Of a stretch of 64,000 bases of DNA, positions 41,682 through 50,689 are shown piece by piece. Origin of the DNA: Bacillota bacterium (GTDB lineage Bacteria; Bacillota; Clostridia; Lachnospirales; Lachnospiraceae); assembly GCA_023390555.1 (NCBI GenBank), contig JAEWCQ010000044.1, positions 62,001-126,000 on the forward strand, written 5' to 3'. The notes under the pieces were generated by a model. It ran no database searches. It was not told the DNA's origin and saw only the letters and a program-made list of their open reading frames with translations. The translations under genes were made by a program, and so were the position numbers. Each line of letters opens with the position of its first letter. Within the stretch, counting starts at the first letter, position 1.

Positions 41682-42368
41682 TTATGACATATAAAGTCTC
41701 GAATATAACCGTTCATGATTCATGCAGTGAATCTCACTCGCTCCGCCGGATATGCCGAGACTCTCCACATCCACACGCTGTGCTTCCTGTATGACTTCAT
41801 CCAGATGTTCCAACGCCTCAAACAGAATCTTCTGTCCATCCATCTGACTGAGCGGAACCAGCTTCACCGCATTGTTGACAATGCCGGAAATCACGCTGTA
41901 GGCATATAAATAGAGCAGTGTTTCTCTCTCTATTCCAACAGATGCACCATAGATGCCAAGAGCAATCGGATGGAACCCGACTGCCTTTTTCCTATGTATC
42001 TGCTCTCTGTACCAGTTTAAAGTACCCGCACAATCCTGCATGGCCTCCCTTGCTTTCAGATAGCGGCTGCACATCCGAATGCTTCCCATCCGGACTTCTG
42101 ATGAGGTTTTCATGGCATTTGCAATGCCGTCCAGCTTAAGAAGTACAGCCTGTCTTTCTGCGTTCTGATAGGCAAGTGACACCAGTCCCAGATCATTGTA
42201 CGCAAAAATCTGCAGAAAGCCCTCCAAATATTCGGCCAGCTCCCTGCTTTGCCCAATCCGTTCCCGGATCACATAATCCTCCAGTCCATTTGAGAGGGTA
42301 AACGCTCCGATTGGAAAAAATGCATCCACAGACTGCAGAATGCTTAAAAAACTTTTTGAATTCTTCAT
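41682..42368 (-). CDS. ureF: Urease accessory protein UreF
   Basis: A 228-residue all-helical UreF with the typical start LQSVDAFFPIGAFTLSNGLE and the SGIVNNAVKLVPLSQMDGQK segment. It bridges UreD and UreG and gates the GTPase. GAGG lies before the ATG at 42368; the upstream extension to 42452 overlaps ureE and has no ribosome site. Confidence 0.93.
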   Translation of the reverse strand: MKNSKSFLSILQSVDAFFPIGAFTLSNGLEDYVIRERIGQSRELAEYLEGFLQIFAYNDLGLVSLAYQNAERQAVLLKLDGIANAMKTSSEVRMGSIRMCSRYLKAREAMQDCAGTLNWYREQIHRKKAVGFHPIALGIYGASVGIERETLLYLYAYSVISGIVNNAVKLVPLSQMDGQKILFEALEHLDEVIQEAQRVDVESLGISGGASEIHCMNHERLYSRLYMS

Positions 42369-42376
42369 CGTGTACC

Positions 42377-42868
42377 TCACGCCTCGTGGTGATGCTGTTT
42401 TGCATGCGTATGCTCTACATCCTGGGAATGACTGTGACCATGCGCATGGCATATCGTATAATCAGAAAATTTTTCCATTCTTTTCTGCGGATGAAAGCCC
42501 AGCTTTTCCAGATAGAGAAATGTCGGCTCGTCGAAAGGCACCAGCACCTGATGTTCTTTGATGGAAAGCGAAAGATGCCGGTTCCCAAGTTCAAAACAAA
42601 GCCGGCCCATTTCCTGCATCGTCTCCACGTCTATCGCCGCCAGTTCGCAGGGCAGAATATCAACTGCCACGATTCGTCTGTCATCTGCATACAGTATGTC
42701 TCCCTCTTTCAGAGGTACGGATACGCGTATGCCGACTTCTTCTCCGGAATCGGTATTTTTTTTCAGCAGTTTTTTGTCCTGCTCGTACCAGTCGATCCAG
42801 ACGGTATCGATTGTTTTTCCTTCCGTATCATAACTCTTTAAATTCCCCAGAATCTCATTTACAATCAT
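42377..42868 (-). CDS. ureE: Urease nickel chaperone UreE
   Basis: A 163-residue UreE. N-terminal peptide-binding domain (RVSVPLKEGDILY), metal-binding C-terminal domain (LGNRHLSLSI) and a His-rich tail (HAHGHSHSQDVEHTHAKQHHH) which binds extra nickel ions. It hands nickel to UreG. 31 bases after ureC. Confidence 0.95.
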   Translation of the reverse strand: MIVNEILGNLKSYDTEGKTIDTVWIDWYEQDKKLLKKNTDSGEEVGIRVSVPLKEGDILYADDRRIVAVDILPCELAAIDVETMQEMGRLCFELGNRHLSLSIKEHQVLVPFDEPTFLYLEKLGFHPQKRMEKFSDYTICHAHGHSHSQDVEHTHAKQHHHEA

Positions 42869-42899
42869 CGAATCACCCTCTTATCTCTTACGCTTTTTA

Positions 42900-44612
42900 T
42901 CAGAACAGATAATATTTCTGGGCAAGCGGCAGCTCCTCTGCTGCCTCGCAGCTAATGAGCTCTCCATTCACCTTTACTTCATAATTTTCCGGATTTACCG
43001 CAATATCTGCAATGACATCGTTATTTTTCATGTCTTTTTTTCCGATATTTCTGCATCCCTCTACCGGCAAAACCTGACGCTGCAGCGACAGCCGTTCCCT
43101 GATTCCGCTTTCGCAGGCTGCTTTGGAAACGAATGTAATACAGGTATTCTTGCGCGCCAGTCCGTATGCACCGAACATGTTCGTATAGACCACCGGCTGT
43201 GGTGTCGGAATCGATGCATTGGCATCTCCCATCTTAGATGCCAGAATGAAGCCTCCTTTGAGGATCATCTCCGGCTTCACACCAAACATCGCCGGTTTCC
43301 ACAATACCAGGTCTGCCAGCTTTCCGGTCTCCACAGATCCCACATATTTGGATATGCCGTGTGTAATGGCAGGATTGATCGTATATTTTGCTACGTATCT
43401 TTTGATGCGGAAATTATCATTGCGTTCGTTGTCTTCAGACAGGGCACCGCGCTGCTTCTTCATCTTGTCGGCCGTCTGCCATGTTCTGGTAATTACCTCT
43501 CCGACACGGCCCATTGCCTGTGAATCGGAGCTCATCATCGAAAAGATTCCCATGTCGTGCAGAACATCCTCTGCCGCAATGGTCTCCGGGCGGATTCTGG
43601 AATCGGCGAATGCAATATCCTCCGGCACCTTTTTATCCAGATGATGGCATACCATCAGCATATCCAGATGCTCATCCAGTGTATTCTTTGTAAACGGCAT
43701 CGTCGGATTGGTCGAAGACGGAAGCACATTCGGGAAAGATGCCGCACGGATGATATCCGGTGCGTGTCCGCCGCCCGCGCCCTCGGTATGATAGGTGTGT
43801 ATCGTTCTTCCCTTTAAGGCAGCTATCGTATCCTCCACAAATCCAGCCTCATTTAAGGTATCCGTATGAATTGCAGCCTGAATGTCATATTTGTCGCAGA
43901 TCGTCAGACAGTTGTCGATTGCTGCCGGCGTGGAGCCCCAATCTTCATGAAGTTTTAATCCGCACGCACCTGCTTCGACCTGCTCCGCCAGAGTTTCCAG
44001 ATCGGAAGAATTGCCTTTTCCAAGATAACCGAGGTTCATCGGCAGTTCTTCTGCGGCCTCCAGCATCTTCTCGAGATTGAATCTGCCCGGTGTACAGGTC
44101 GTCGCATTCGTTCCGTCTGCCGGACCCGTTCCCCCGCCGATCATAGTTGTAACACCGCTGTACAAAGCGGTCTCCACCTGTGTCGGACTGATAAAATGAA
44201 TGTGTGTGTCCAGACCGCCCGCTGTTACGATCAGCCCTTCACCTGCAATGATCTCGGTACCTGCCCCAATGATCAGCGTTTCATCCACACCGTCCATAAT
44301 TGCAGGATTACCGGCTTTACCGATTCCGCAGATCTTGCCGTCCCTGATTCCGATATCCGCTTTTACAATTCCCCAGTAATCTACAATGACCGCATTTGTG
44401 ATAACGGTATCCGGGCATTTGTCATCCCGCACTTTACAGGATTGTCCCATCCCGTCACGAAGTGATTTCCCGCCGCCGAATTTGGCCTCTTCTCCGTAAA
44501 CCGCATAATCTTTTTCCACTTCCAGGATAAGAGATGTATCTGCCAGACGTATTCTGTCTCCCGTTGTAGCACCATACATATCCGCATATTTTGCTCTGCT
44601 GATCTTATTCAT
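42900..44612 (-). CDS. ureC: Urease alpha subunit
   Basis: The 570-residue catalytic subunit, hydrolysing urea to ammonia and carbamate. The carbamylated nickel-bridging Lys is in GACGLKLHEDWG; nickel His residues are in DTHIHFISPTQ, AIHTDTLNEAG and HTYHTEGAGGGHAPD. The mobile-flap Cys is in MLMVCHHLD. It overlaps the ureAB stop by 8 bases. Confidence 0.98.
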   Translation of the reverse strand: MNKISRAKYADMYGATTGDRIRLADTSLILEVEKDYAVYGEEAKFGGGKSLRDGMGQSCKVRDDKCPDTVITNAVIVDYWGIVKADIGIRDGKICGIGKAGNPAIMDGVDETLIIGAGTEIIAGEGLIVTAGGLDTHIHFISPTQVETALYSGVTTMIGGGTGPADGTNATTCTPGRFNLEKMLEAAEELPMNLGYLGKGNSSDLETLAEQVEAGACGLKLHEDWGSTPAAIDNCLTICDKYDIQAAIHTDTLNEAGFVEDTIAALKGRTIHTYHTEGAGGGHAPDIIRAASFPNVLPSSTNPTMPFTKNTLDEHLDMLMVCHHLDKKVPEDIAFADSRIRPETIAAEDVLHDMGIFSMMSSDSQAMGRVGEVITRTWQTADKMKKQRGALSEDNERNDNFRIKRYVAKYTINPAITHGISKYVGSVETGKLADLVLWKPAMFGVKPEMILKGGFILASKMGDANASIPTPQPVVYTNMFGAYGLARKNTCITFVSKAACESGIRERLSLQRQVLPVEGCRNIGKKDMKNNDVIADIAVNPENYEVKVNGELISCEAAEELPLAQKYYLF

Positions 44613-45297
44613 GAGACATTACCCCCTTAAATCCCTGTTCTGCCGCTTTTTCCAACGCTTTTTTCTTTGTATCAGGGTCATCCAGCTTTCCGTCGGTCAG
44701 ATCATTCAAACCATAGCCTTCCCGCGTGCCGCCGATTTCCACCAGATTGACACGTTTGGTCTCTCCCGGTTCAAAACGCACGGCGGTTCCTGCCGGAATA
44801 TCCAGACGCATGCCATAGGCCCGCTCACGCTGGAATTCCAACGCCTTGTTCACTTCAAAGAAATGATAGTGAGAACCGACCTGGATCGGACGGTCTGCCG
44901 TATTGGTCACCTGGATCTGCGCCGTGTCTTTTCCGGCATTCAGTTCAATGTCTCCTGGTTCCGTCAGAATCTCTCCCGGAATCACTTTTCCGTTTCCGGT
45001 AATCGGATTGTGTACCGTTACTAATTTTGTTCCATCCGGAAAGGTCGCTTCCAGCTGAATCTCATGGATCATCTCCGGTATCCCGTCCATGACATCATCT
45101 GTTGCAAGCATTCTGGTACCCATCCGCATCAGTTCCGTCACGCTGTGTCCGTCTCTCGCCAGTTCCAGCAGCTGGGAGCTGATATAAGCAATTGCCTCCG
45201 GATAATTCAGTTTTAATCCCCGTTCTTTTCTCTCTTTTGCAAGCGTACCTGCAAGATGAAGCATCAGTTTGTCTGTTTCTCTCGGTGTTAAATGCAT
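44605..45297 (-). CDS. ureAB: Fused urease gamma-beta subunit
   Basis: A 230-residue fusion. Residues 1-100 are UreA (gamma), beginning MHLTPRETDKLMLHLAGTLA; about 105-225 are UreB (beta) with GEILTEPGDIELNAG and VGSHYHFFEVNKAL. Many bacteria encode these separately; fusions are known, best in Helicobacter. AGGAGG lies 5 bases before the ATG at 45297. An intrinsic terminator ends 8 bases before that ribosome site. Confidence 0.95.
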   Translation of the reverse strand: MHLTPRETDKLMLHLAGTLAKERKERGLKLNYPEAIAYISSQLLELARDGHSVTELMRMGTRMLATDDVMDGIPEMIHEIQLEATFPDGTKLVTVHNPITGNGKVIPGEILTEPGDIELNAGKDTAQIQVTNTADRPIQVGSHYHFFEVNKALEFQRERAYGMRLDIPAGTAVRFEPGETKRVNLVEIGGTREGYGLNDLTDGKLDDPDTKKKALEKAAEQGFKGVMSHE

Positions 45298-45316
45298 TTT
45301 TTCCTCCTGAATACGC

Positions 45317-45359
45317 AAAAAGGCCCTAAAAGAAACGCCGTTGTTTCTTTCAAGACCTT
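45317..45359 (-). terminator. Intrinsic terminator in the urease leader
   Basis: Outer arms AAGGTCTT (45352-45359) and AGGGCCTT (45320-45327), inner arms AAAGAAAC (45343-45350) and GTTTCTTT (45329-45336), a six-base loop AACGGC, then TTTTT. The ribosome site is at 45303-45308, so there is no space for a promoter after the terminator. Confidence 0.7.
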
Positions 45360-45372
45360 GTCGATTTCTTTT

Positions 45373-45401
45373 ACTATACCACAATTATTCACTTATTTGA
45401 A
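45373..45401 (-). promoter_or_regulatory. Putative urease promoter
   Basis: TTCAAA (45396-45401), 17 bp, TATAGT (45373-45378). The -35 is weak, suggesting that an activator or read-through from the urt genes contributes. Confidence 0.45.
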
Positions 45402-45426
45402 GTCTTTTAACAATAGAAATGCCTTT

Positions 45427-46056
45427 TCACCTTCCAAATTTCATCTTCCAGTAGGCTTCGATTACATCTACGCACTGGTCACGTCCAACCCTTGCGCTGT
45501 TCAGCGTCAGATCATAGTTGACTGGATTTGTCCAGCTGCCGCCATGCGTGTAATAGTGATAGTAATCCGAACGGTATTTATCTGTTTTCTCAATCAGTTT
45601 ATGTGCTTCCTGTTCTGTGACGCCCAGCTTATTCTGAATCGATTCCACGCAGGCACGCCGGGGTGCCTCGATGTAGACACTGATGACGTTTTTTGAATCT
45701 TTCAGAATATAGTCGGCACATTTCCCAATGACGATACAGGATTGTGATTCCGCCAGATGACGGATGATATTGCTTTGTATATTGAACAAATTGACATTCG
45801 ATGTAAATTCCTTTGTACATGGCTCTGCCACCGATGTAAACGGGACTTTTTTCAGATATCCGGCAATCGTCCCATATCGATTCAGTTTCTCATCTGCCTG
45901 ATTAAACAAAGCCTCGTTAATGCCGCTGGAATCCGAAGCCATCTTTAAAATCTGTGACTCATAGCATGGAATCCCCAATCTCTTTGCCAGATTGTTTCCA
46001 ATCTCTTTGCCTCCGCTTCCAAAACCCCTGGCAATGGTAATCACATAATGTTCCAT
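45427..46056 (-). CDS. Cytidylate-kinase-like family protein
   Basis: A 209-residue P-loop protein: ITIARGFGSGGKEIGNNLAKRLG carries the nucleotide-binding loop in GSGGKEIG, and TDKYRSDYYHYYTHGGSW is the family-typical lid and base region. These proteins resemble CMP kinase but are often found as extra copies in Lachnospiraceae beside signalling or transport genes; the substrate is unknown. It lies between the REC-kinase hybrid and the urease genes, 130 bases before ureAB. Confidence 0.8.
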   Translation of the reverse strand: MEHYVITIARGFGSGGKEIGNNLAKRLGIPCYESQILKMASDSSGINEALFNQADEKLNRYGTIAGYLKKVPFTSVAEPCTKEFTSNVNLFNIQSNIIRHLAESQSCIVIGKCADYILKDSKNVISVYIEAPRRACVESIQNKLGVTEQEAHKLIEKTDKYRSDYYHYYTHGGSWTNPVNYDLTLNSARVGRDQCVDVIEAYWKMKFGR

Positions 46057-46093
46057 CGCACACGCTCCTTTCCGGATTCTATCCGATCCGCAC

Positions 46094-47179
46094 CTATCCG
46101 TGACGGACAGGTAACAGTATTCTCACCACGGTTCCCTCATCCGGTCTGGACGATATTTCCACATCCCCGCCGTGCCGTATCACAATTCTCCTTGCACTTG
46201 CAAGACCGATTCCGTCTCCTTCGTATTCTCCGTCACTGTGCAGTTTGCGAAACACATGAAAAATCTCTTCCGCATGTTTTTCATCAAACCCGATTCCGTT
46301 ATCGGTCACCGAATAGACCATCGTCTCCCCTTTACGTACTGCCTTTACACGAATATCGGCATGTTCCCGCTCTCTCGTAAATTTGATGGCATTGCTCAGT
46401 ATGTTCTGCACCACGAGACGAAGCAGCACCGGGTCACCGGAGATTGCCGGAAGCGTCTCTTTTTCAAATACAATGTTCCGCTCCGGTTCCAGCATACGAA
46501 GCCCTTCAAAGACTTCTGCAAACAACAGATCCATATCCACGCTGTCAAAATGCAGTTCCTCATAAAAGACACGGGAGAAATGATGCAGTCCTTCCGTCAT
46601 AGTCGCCGCCTGCTGTGCCTTATCGCTGAGCATTCCGCATATTTTTTCCGTCTCTCCCAGATTCCCATCCTGCACTTCCCGTTCCAGAAGCTCCGCAAGC
46701 TGCCGGATGACATAGAGCGGTGCGCGGATATCGTGGGAGACGGTATAGCAGAACTTATCCAGTTCTGCATATGCCTTCTGCAGCTCCCTCTGCTTCTGTG
46801 AAAGACGAATCCGCACCTTTACCCGCTCCAGCAGTTCTTCCCGGATAAACGGCTTCACGACATAGTCACTGCCTCCTGCCGCAAAACTCTGCCCGATGTA
46901 TTCTTTGTCATTATAGGCAGTTGCAAAAATAACGGGGATATCCGCTGTCTTTTTATTTCCTTTTATTTTCTGACAAAACGTGAAGCCGTCCATCTCAGGC
47001 ATCACGATATCTAAAATCATAAGATCCGGAATATGTTTATCCAGAATCCGGAATGCGTCCGTGCAGGAAGTGGCTGCATAAACCCTGCATCCTTCCGGCT
47101 TCAATATCTCACTTACATAACGAATCTGCTCCGGACTGTCGTCTACAATCAGTACGGAGTTTGCAACTGCTTCCGGCAT
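46094..47179 (-). CDS. REC-histidine kinase hybrid, soluble
   Basis: A 361-residue protein with reversed order: N-terminal receiver (about 9-125; LIVDDSPEQ, phosphoacceptor Asp in LMILDIVMPEMDG, Lys in YVVKPF) and C-terminal kinase (His in YTVSHDIRAPLYVI, N-box QNILSNAIKF, GEGIGL-type EGDGIGLASARR). No membrane segment, so it takes a cytosolic signal or phosphate from another kinase. GAGGTG lies 6 bases before the ATG at 47179; a GTG at 47188 is in frame. It starts 12 bases after urtE, inside the urea block. Confidence 0.88.
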   Translation of the reverse strand: MPEAVANSVLIVDDSPEQIRYVSEILKPEGCRVYAATSCTDAFRILDKHIPDLMILDIVMPEMDGFTFCQKIKGNKKTADIPVIFATAYNDKEYIGQSFAAGGSDYVVKPFIREELLERVKVRIRLSQKQRELQKAYAELDKFCYTVSHDIRAPLYVIRQLAELLEREVQDGNLGETEKICGMLSDKAQQAATMTEGLHHFSRVFYEELHFDSVDMDLLFAEVFEGLRMLEPERNIVFEKETLPAISGDPVLLRLVVQNILSNAIKFTREREHADIRVKAVRKGETMVYSVTDNGIGFDEKHAEEIFHVFRKLHSDGEYEGDGIGLASARRIVIRHGGDVEISSRPDEGTVVRILLPVRHG

Positions 47180-47191
47180 CTTATTCACCTC

Positions 47192-47881
47192 TTATTCCGT
47201 CAAAACTTTTTGTACCTCATCCGCCGGGATGCCTGCCGTTTGTCCCTGCATGACGATGGTTCCTTTTTTCATTATATACAGATAATCCGATATTCCAAGT
47301 ACAAAATCGAGATACTGTTCCACGATCAGAACGGTGATTCCAAGTTCCTGATTTACTTTTCGAATCGCAGTTCCGATATCTTCGATGATGGAAGGCTGAA
47401 TGCCCTCGGTCGGTTCGTCCAGAATCAGAATCTTCGGCTTTGTCACGAGTGCTCTTGCGATCGCAAGCTGCTGCTGCTGCCCGCCCGAGAGATCTCCGCC
47501 TTTTCGCTTCGCGAAGGTCGGTAGAATCGGAAACAGTTCATAGATATACGCCGGGACCGTTCCTCCTCCCTGTGCCTTTAATCCAAGTTCCAGATTCTCC
47601 TGTACGGTCATCTGCGGAAAGATATCGCGTCCCTGCGGGACATAGCCGATTCCAAGCTTTACTCTGTCATAGGTCGGTGTCTTTATCATCTCCGTCCCTG
47701 CCAGTTTCATGCTTCCCTCCGGTGTCTTTACCAGACCCATGATACTTTTTAATGTTGTACTCTTTCCGACTCCATTTCGTCCAATCAGGCAGACGATCTT
47801 GCCGTCTGGAATTTCCATATCCAGATTTCGGATGACACTGCTTTCGCCGTAACAAGCGCTCATGTTCTGAATCTTAAGCAT
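47192..47881 (-). CDS. urtE: Urea ABC transporter ATPase UrtE
   Basis: A 229-residue ATPase: Walker A GRNGVGKST, YVPQGRDIFPQMTVQENLEL, signature LSGGQQQQLAIAR, Walker B ILILDEPTEGIQPSII and VIVEQYLDF. The PQGRDIFP and GIQPSII segments are typical of UrtE. GAGGAGGGG lies before the ATG at 47881, which overlaps urtD by 8 bases. Confidence 0.93.
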   Translation of the reverse strand: MLKIQNMSACYGESSVIRNLDMEIPDGKIVCLIGRNGVGKSTTLKSIMGLVKTPEGSMKLAGTEMIKTPTYDRVKLGIGYVPQGRDIFPQMTVQENLELGLKAQGGGTVPAYIYELFPILPTFAKRKGGDLSGGQQQQLAIARALVTKPKILILDEPTEGIQPSIIEDIGTAIRKVNQELGITVLIVEQYLDFVLGISDYLYIMKKGTIVMQGQTAGIPADEVQKVLTE

Positions 47882-48653
47882 GCTGTTCCCCTCCTCTTCC
47901 AAGATATACGGCCTGAACAGTCCGGTCTGCCAGTACATCATGAATATTGCCTTCCATCAGGACTTTCCCTTCGTGGAGCACCGTAACGGTATCCGCAATC
48001 TGCTTGACAAATTCCATATCATGTTCTACTACAATTACCGTACATTCTTTCTTAATCTCCTGAAGCAGTTGGCCCGTGCGGAACGTTTCCGGTTTGCCCA
48101 TGCCGGCTGCCGGCTCATCCAGCATGATGATTTCGGGCTTCTGCACCAGCTGCATGGCAATTTCCAGCCACTGTTTCTGCCCATGTGCCAGAGAGCCTGC
48201 TTTCCGGTCCGTGTAATCTTCCAATCCTACCTTCTTAAGAACCTCCAGAATCTGCGCCCTGTCTTCTGCTGACAGACGGTAAAAAATATTTTCCCAGACA
48301 TGCTTGTGTCCCTTTAAGGATAATATCATGTTCTCCATGACGGTCAATTCCACGAACACGGACGGAACCTGAAACTTCCTGCCGACCCCTTCGTTGACAA
48401 TTTTATATTCCTTCATATCGGTCAGTCGAATTTTTGTTCTGTTCTCGGGATAGAAATGAACCGTCCCGGAAGTCGGTCTGGTCTTGGCACAGATGATATC
48501 CAGAAGCGTTGTTTTTCCCGCTCCGTTCGGTCCGATAAAAAAGTGAATGGAATGACGTGCAACCTGTATATCAACATCTGTCAGAGCCTTAAACCCATCA
48601 AACACAACCGATATGTGCTTTATTTTTAAAACCGCCTTGCTGTCTTTCGCCAT
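47874..48653 (-). CDS. urtD: Urea ABC transporter ATPase UrtD
   Basis: A 259-residue ATPase: Walker A GPNGAGKTT, GVGRKFQVPSVFVELTVMEN, LAHGQKQWLEIAMQL as diverged signature and IIMLDEPAAGM as Walker B. The GRKFQ-P and HGQKQWLEI segments mark UrtD. It is adjacent to urtC without a gap. Confidence 0.93.
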   Translation of the reverse strand: MAKDSKAVLKIKHISVVFDGFKALTDVDIQVARHSIHFFIGPNGAGKTTLLDIICAKTRPTSGTVHFYPENRTKIRLTDMKEYKIVNEGVGRKFQVPSVFVELTVMENMILSLKGHKHVWENIFYRLSAEDRAQILEVLKKVGLEDYTDRKAGSLAHGQKQWLEIAMQLVQKPEIIMLDEPAAGMGKPETFRTGQLLQEIKKECTVIVVEHDMEFVKQIADTVTVLHEGKVLMEGNIHDVLADRTVQAVYLGRGGEQHA

Positions 48654-49733
48654 CTAGACCACCTCCTTTTTTACTTTAAAACGCCGAATCCATGCCGGTA
48701 TCTGTTCCTTCACCAGACCCACAATTCCTCCTTTGAAAAAAAGAATCGTGATACAGAAGATAGCCCCGATGATATATTGCCAGATATCTGCCAGCGAACC
48801 GGAACTGAGGTGGTATTCGCAGAGATTGATAAAAAATGCTCCGATTACCGCTCCGATAATCGTACCTCTGCCTCCGACCGCAACCCATATGATCATGGTA
48901 ATGGAATAGGAGATGGTCATCTGGGACGGCGTAATACTTCCGTTAAAATTTACAAACAATGCTCCGCCGAGTGCAGATAGTACCGCCGACAGGGTATAAA
49001 TAAAATTCTTATAGTTATTGACGCAGTATCCGGAAAAATAAGTTCTGTTTTCTCCGTCACGAATTGCGATTAAGAGCTTTCCGAATTTCTGATTTACGAG
49101 ATAGGATGCCAATGCATAGACGAGCACCAGCGCCAGCAATGCAACAAAGAACATCGCCATCAGATTTCCGCGGTGTGCCGATCCTCTCGTACTTCCGAAC
49201 AGCGAAACGAAATCGGTGATTCCGTTATTTCCTCCCGTATATTTGGAATTGGCAATAAACAACGAGTAGGCCGCCCAGGTCAGTGCCTGTGTGATGATTG
49301 AAAAATAAACGCCCTTGATGCGGCTGCGGAAAACGAAGAATCCAAGCACCGCCGCCAGAATACCGGGCACCAGCAGTGCCAGAAGCATTGCGAGCGGCAT
49401 ATGTAAAAACGGTTTCCAGAAGAGCGGAAGCTCCGTCAGTCCGCCGGTCTGCATAAAATCTGTGATGCTTCCGCCGTTATCGCGTAATCTCAGATACATC
49501 GCCATTGCATAACCGCCCAGACAGAAATAAATTCCGTGACCGAGACTCAGCATTCCGGTGTAACCCCAGATCAGATCCAGTGAAATTGCTACAATGGAGT
49601 AGCACATACACTTTCCAAGAAATTGTATCATGGATGTGGAAGAAATCAAAAGCGGGCTGCATGCCAGAAGCACAACGATTACGAGAAAGCAGATATGGCT
49701 GCCTTTGCCTTTCCAAATTGTTTTTATATTCAT
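48654..49733 (-). CDS. urtC: Urea ABC transporter permease UrtC
   Basis: A 359-residue permease with about nine membrane helices; LDLIWGYTGMLSLGHGIYFCLGGYAM, KYTGGNNGITDF and VGGRGTIIGAVIGAF are family marks. AGGAGG lies 8 bases before the ATG at 49733. It pairs with UrtB to form the channel. Confidence 0.92.
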   Translation of the reverse strand: MNIKTIWKGKGSHICFLVIVVLLACSPLLISSTSMIQFLGKCMCYSIVAISLDLIWGYTGMLSLGHGIYFCLGGYAMAMYLRLRDNGGSITDFMQTGGLTELPLFWKPFLHMPLAMLLALLVPGILAAVLGFFVFRSRIKGVYFSIITQALTWAAYSLFIANSKYTGGNNGITDFVSLFGSTRGSAHRGNLMAMFFVALLALVLVYALASYLVNQKFGKLLIAIRDGENRTYFSGYCVNNYKNFIYTLSAVLSALGGALFVNFNGSITPSQMTISYSITMIIWVAVGGRGTIIGAVIGAFFINLCEYHLSSGSLADIWQYIIGAIFCITILFFKGGIVGLVKEQIPAWIRRFKVKKEVV

Positions 49734-49745
49734 TGCATACACCTC

Positions 49746-50651
49746 CTATTCCTCATCCAGACTACGGCTGCGGAATGTAAACAGCCCTTTTGGTTTAAAC
49801 TGCAGAAACACAATAATAATGAGCAGTACGATCGCCCTTGCGATGGATGCACTCTGATAGGATTCCACAAAAATACTGGAAAATCCGATAATCATCGCTC
49901 CGATGACCGTACCGAGCAGATTGCCGACACCGCCGAGCACCACCGTCATAAACGAATATACGATGTAGCTCTGCCCGACGGTGGAGTCCACCGAACCGAG
50001 CAGTGCAATCGAGCAGCCCGCCACACCGGCAAGACCGGAGCCAAAGGCAAAGGTCACGCAGTCTATCTTTTTTGAATTGATGCCCATACACTGCGCCATT
50101 GAACGGTTCTGCATCGTGGCACGCATCTGTGCCCCGAAGGAAGACCGGTTCATTAACAGCCAGACAAGCAGCAGACATACGATTACCATTGCAATGATAA
50201 AAAGCCGGTTATAGGCAAAGGTGCAGGATCCGATTTCGATTCCGCTCCTTAAAAAATCCGGTGCATTGACATTTACGCCCTGAGAACCGAAAATACTTCT
50301 GGCTGCCTGCTGGAGAATCAGACTGATTCCCCAGGTTGCAAGCAGACTGTCAATTTTTCTTCCATACAGCCTTGTAATAAGTGTCTTTTCCATGATACAG
50401 CCAAGACCAAACGTCACCATAAATGCAAACGGTATTGCCGCTATGTAATATGCGCTTCCGCTTTTCCCGAACAGCTGCACAAAAATCTGCTGCATAATAT
50501 AGGTCATATATGCCCCAATCATAACGAATTCCCCGTGTGCCATATTGATGACACCCATCAGCCCAAAAGTTATGGACAGTCCCAGCGCTACCAGCAGGTA
50601 GATAGAACCAAGGCTTAAGCCATTAAACAACGTATTTACGATATCTGCCAC
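49746..50651 (-). CDS. urtB: Urea ABC transporter permease UrtB
   Basis: A 301-residue permease with about eight helices. MGVINMAHGEFVMIGAYMTY, MRATMQNRSMAQCMGINS and LGGVGNLLGTVIGAMIIG are typical of UrtB. It follows urtA by 38 bases and ends 12 bases before urtC. Confidence 0.93.
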   Translation of the reverse strand: MADIVNTLFNGLSLGSIYLLVALGLSITFGLMGVINMAHGEFVMIGAYMTYIMQQIFVQLFGKSGSAYYIAAIPFAFMVTFGLGCIMEKTLITRLYGRKIDSLLATWGISLILQQAARSIFGSQGVNVNAPDFLRSGIEIGSCTFAYNRLFIIAMVIVCLLLVWLLMNRSSFGAQMRATMQNRSMAQCMGINSKKIDCVTFAFGSGLAGVAGCSIALLGSVDSTVGQSYIVYSFMTVVLGGVGNLLGTVIGAMIIGFSSIFVESYQSASIARAIVLLIIIVFLQFKPKGLFTFRSRSLDEE

Positions 50652-50689
50652 AATCGCACCTCCCTATTCCGCAACCGCCGTGTCTTCTG

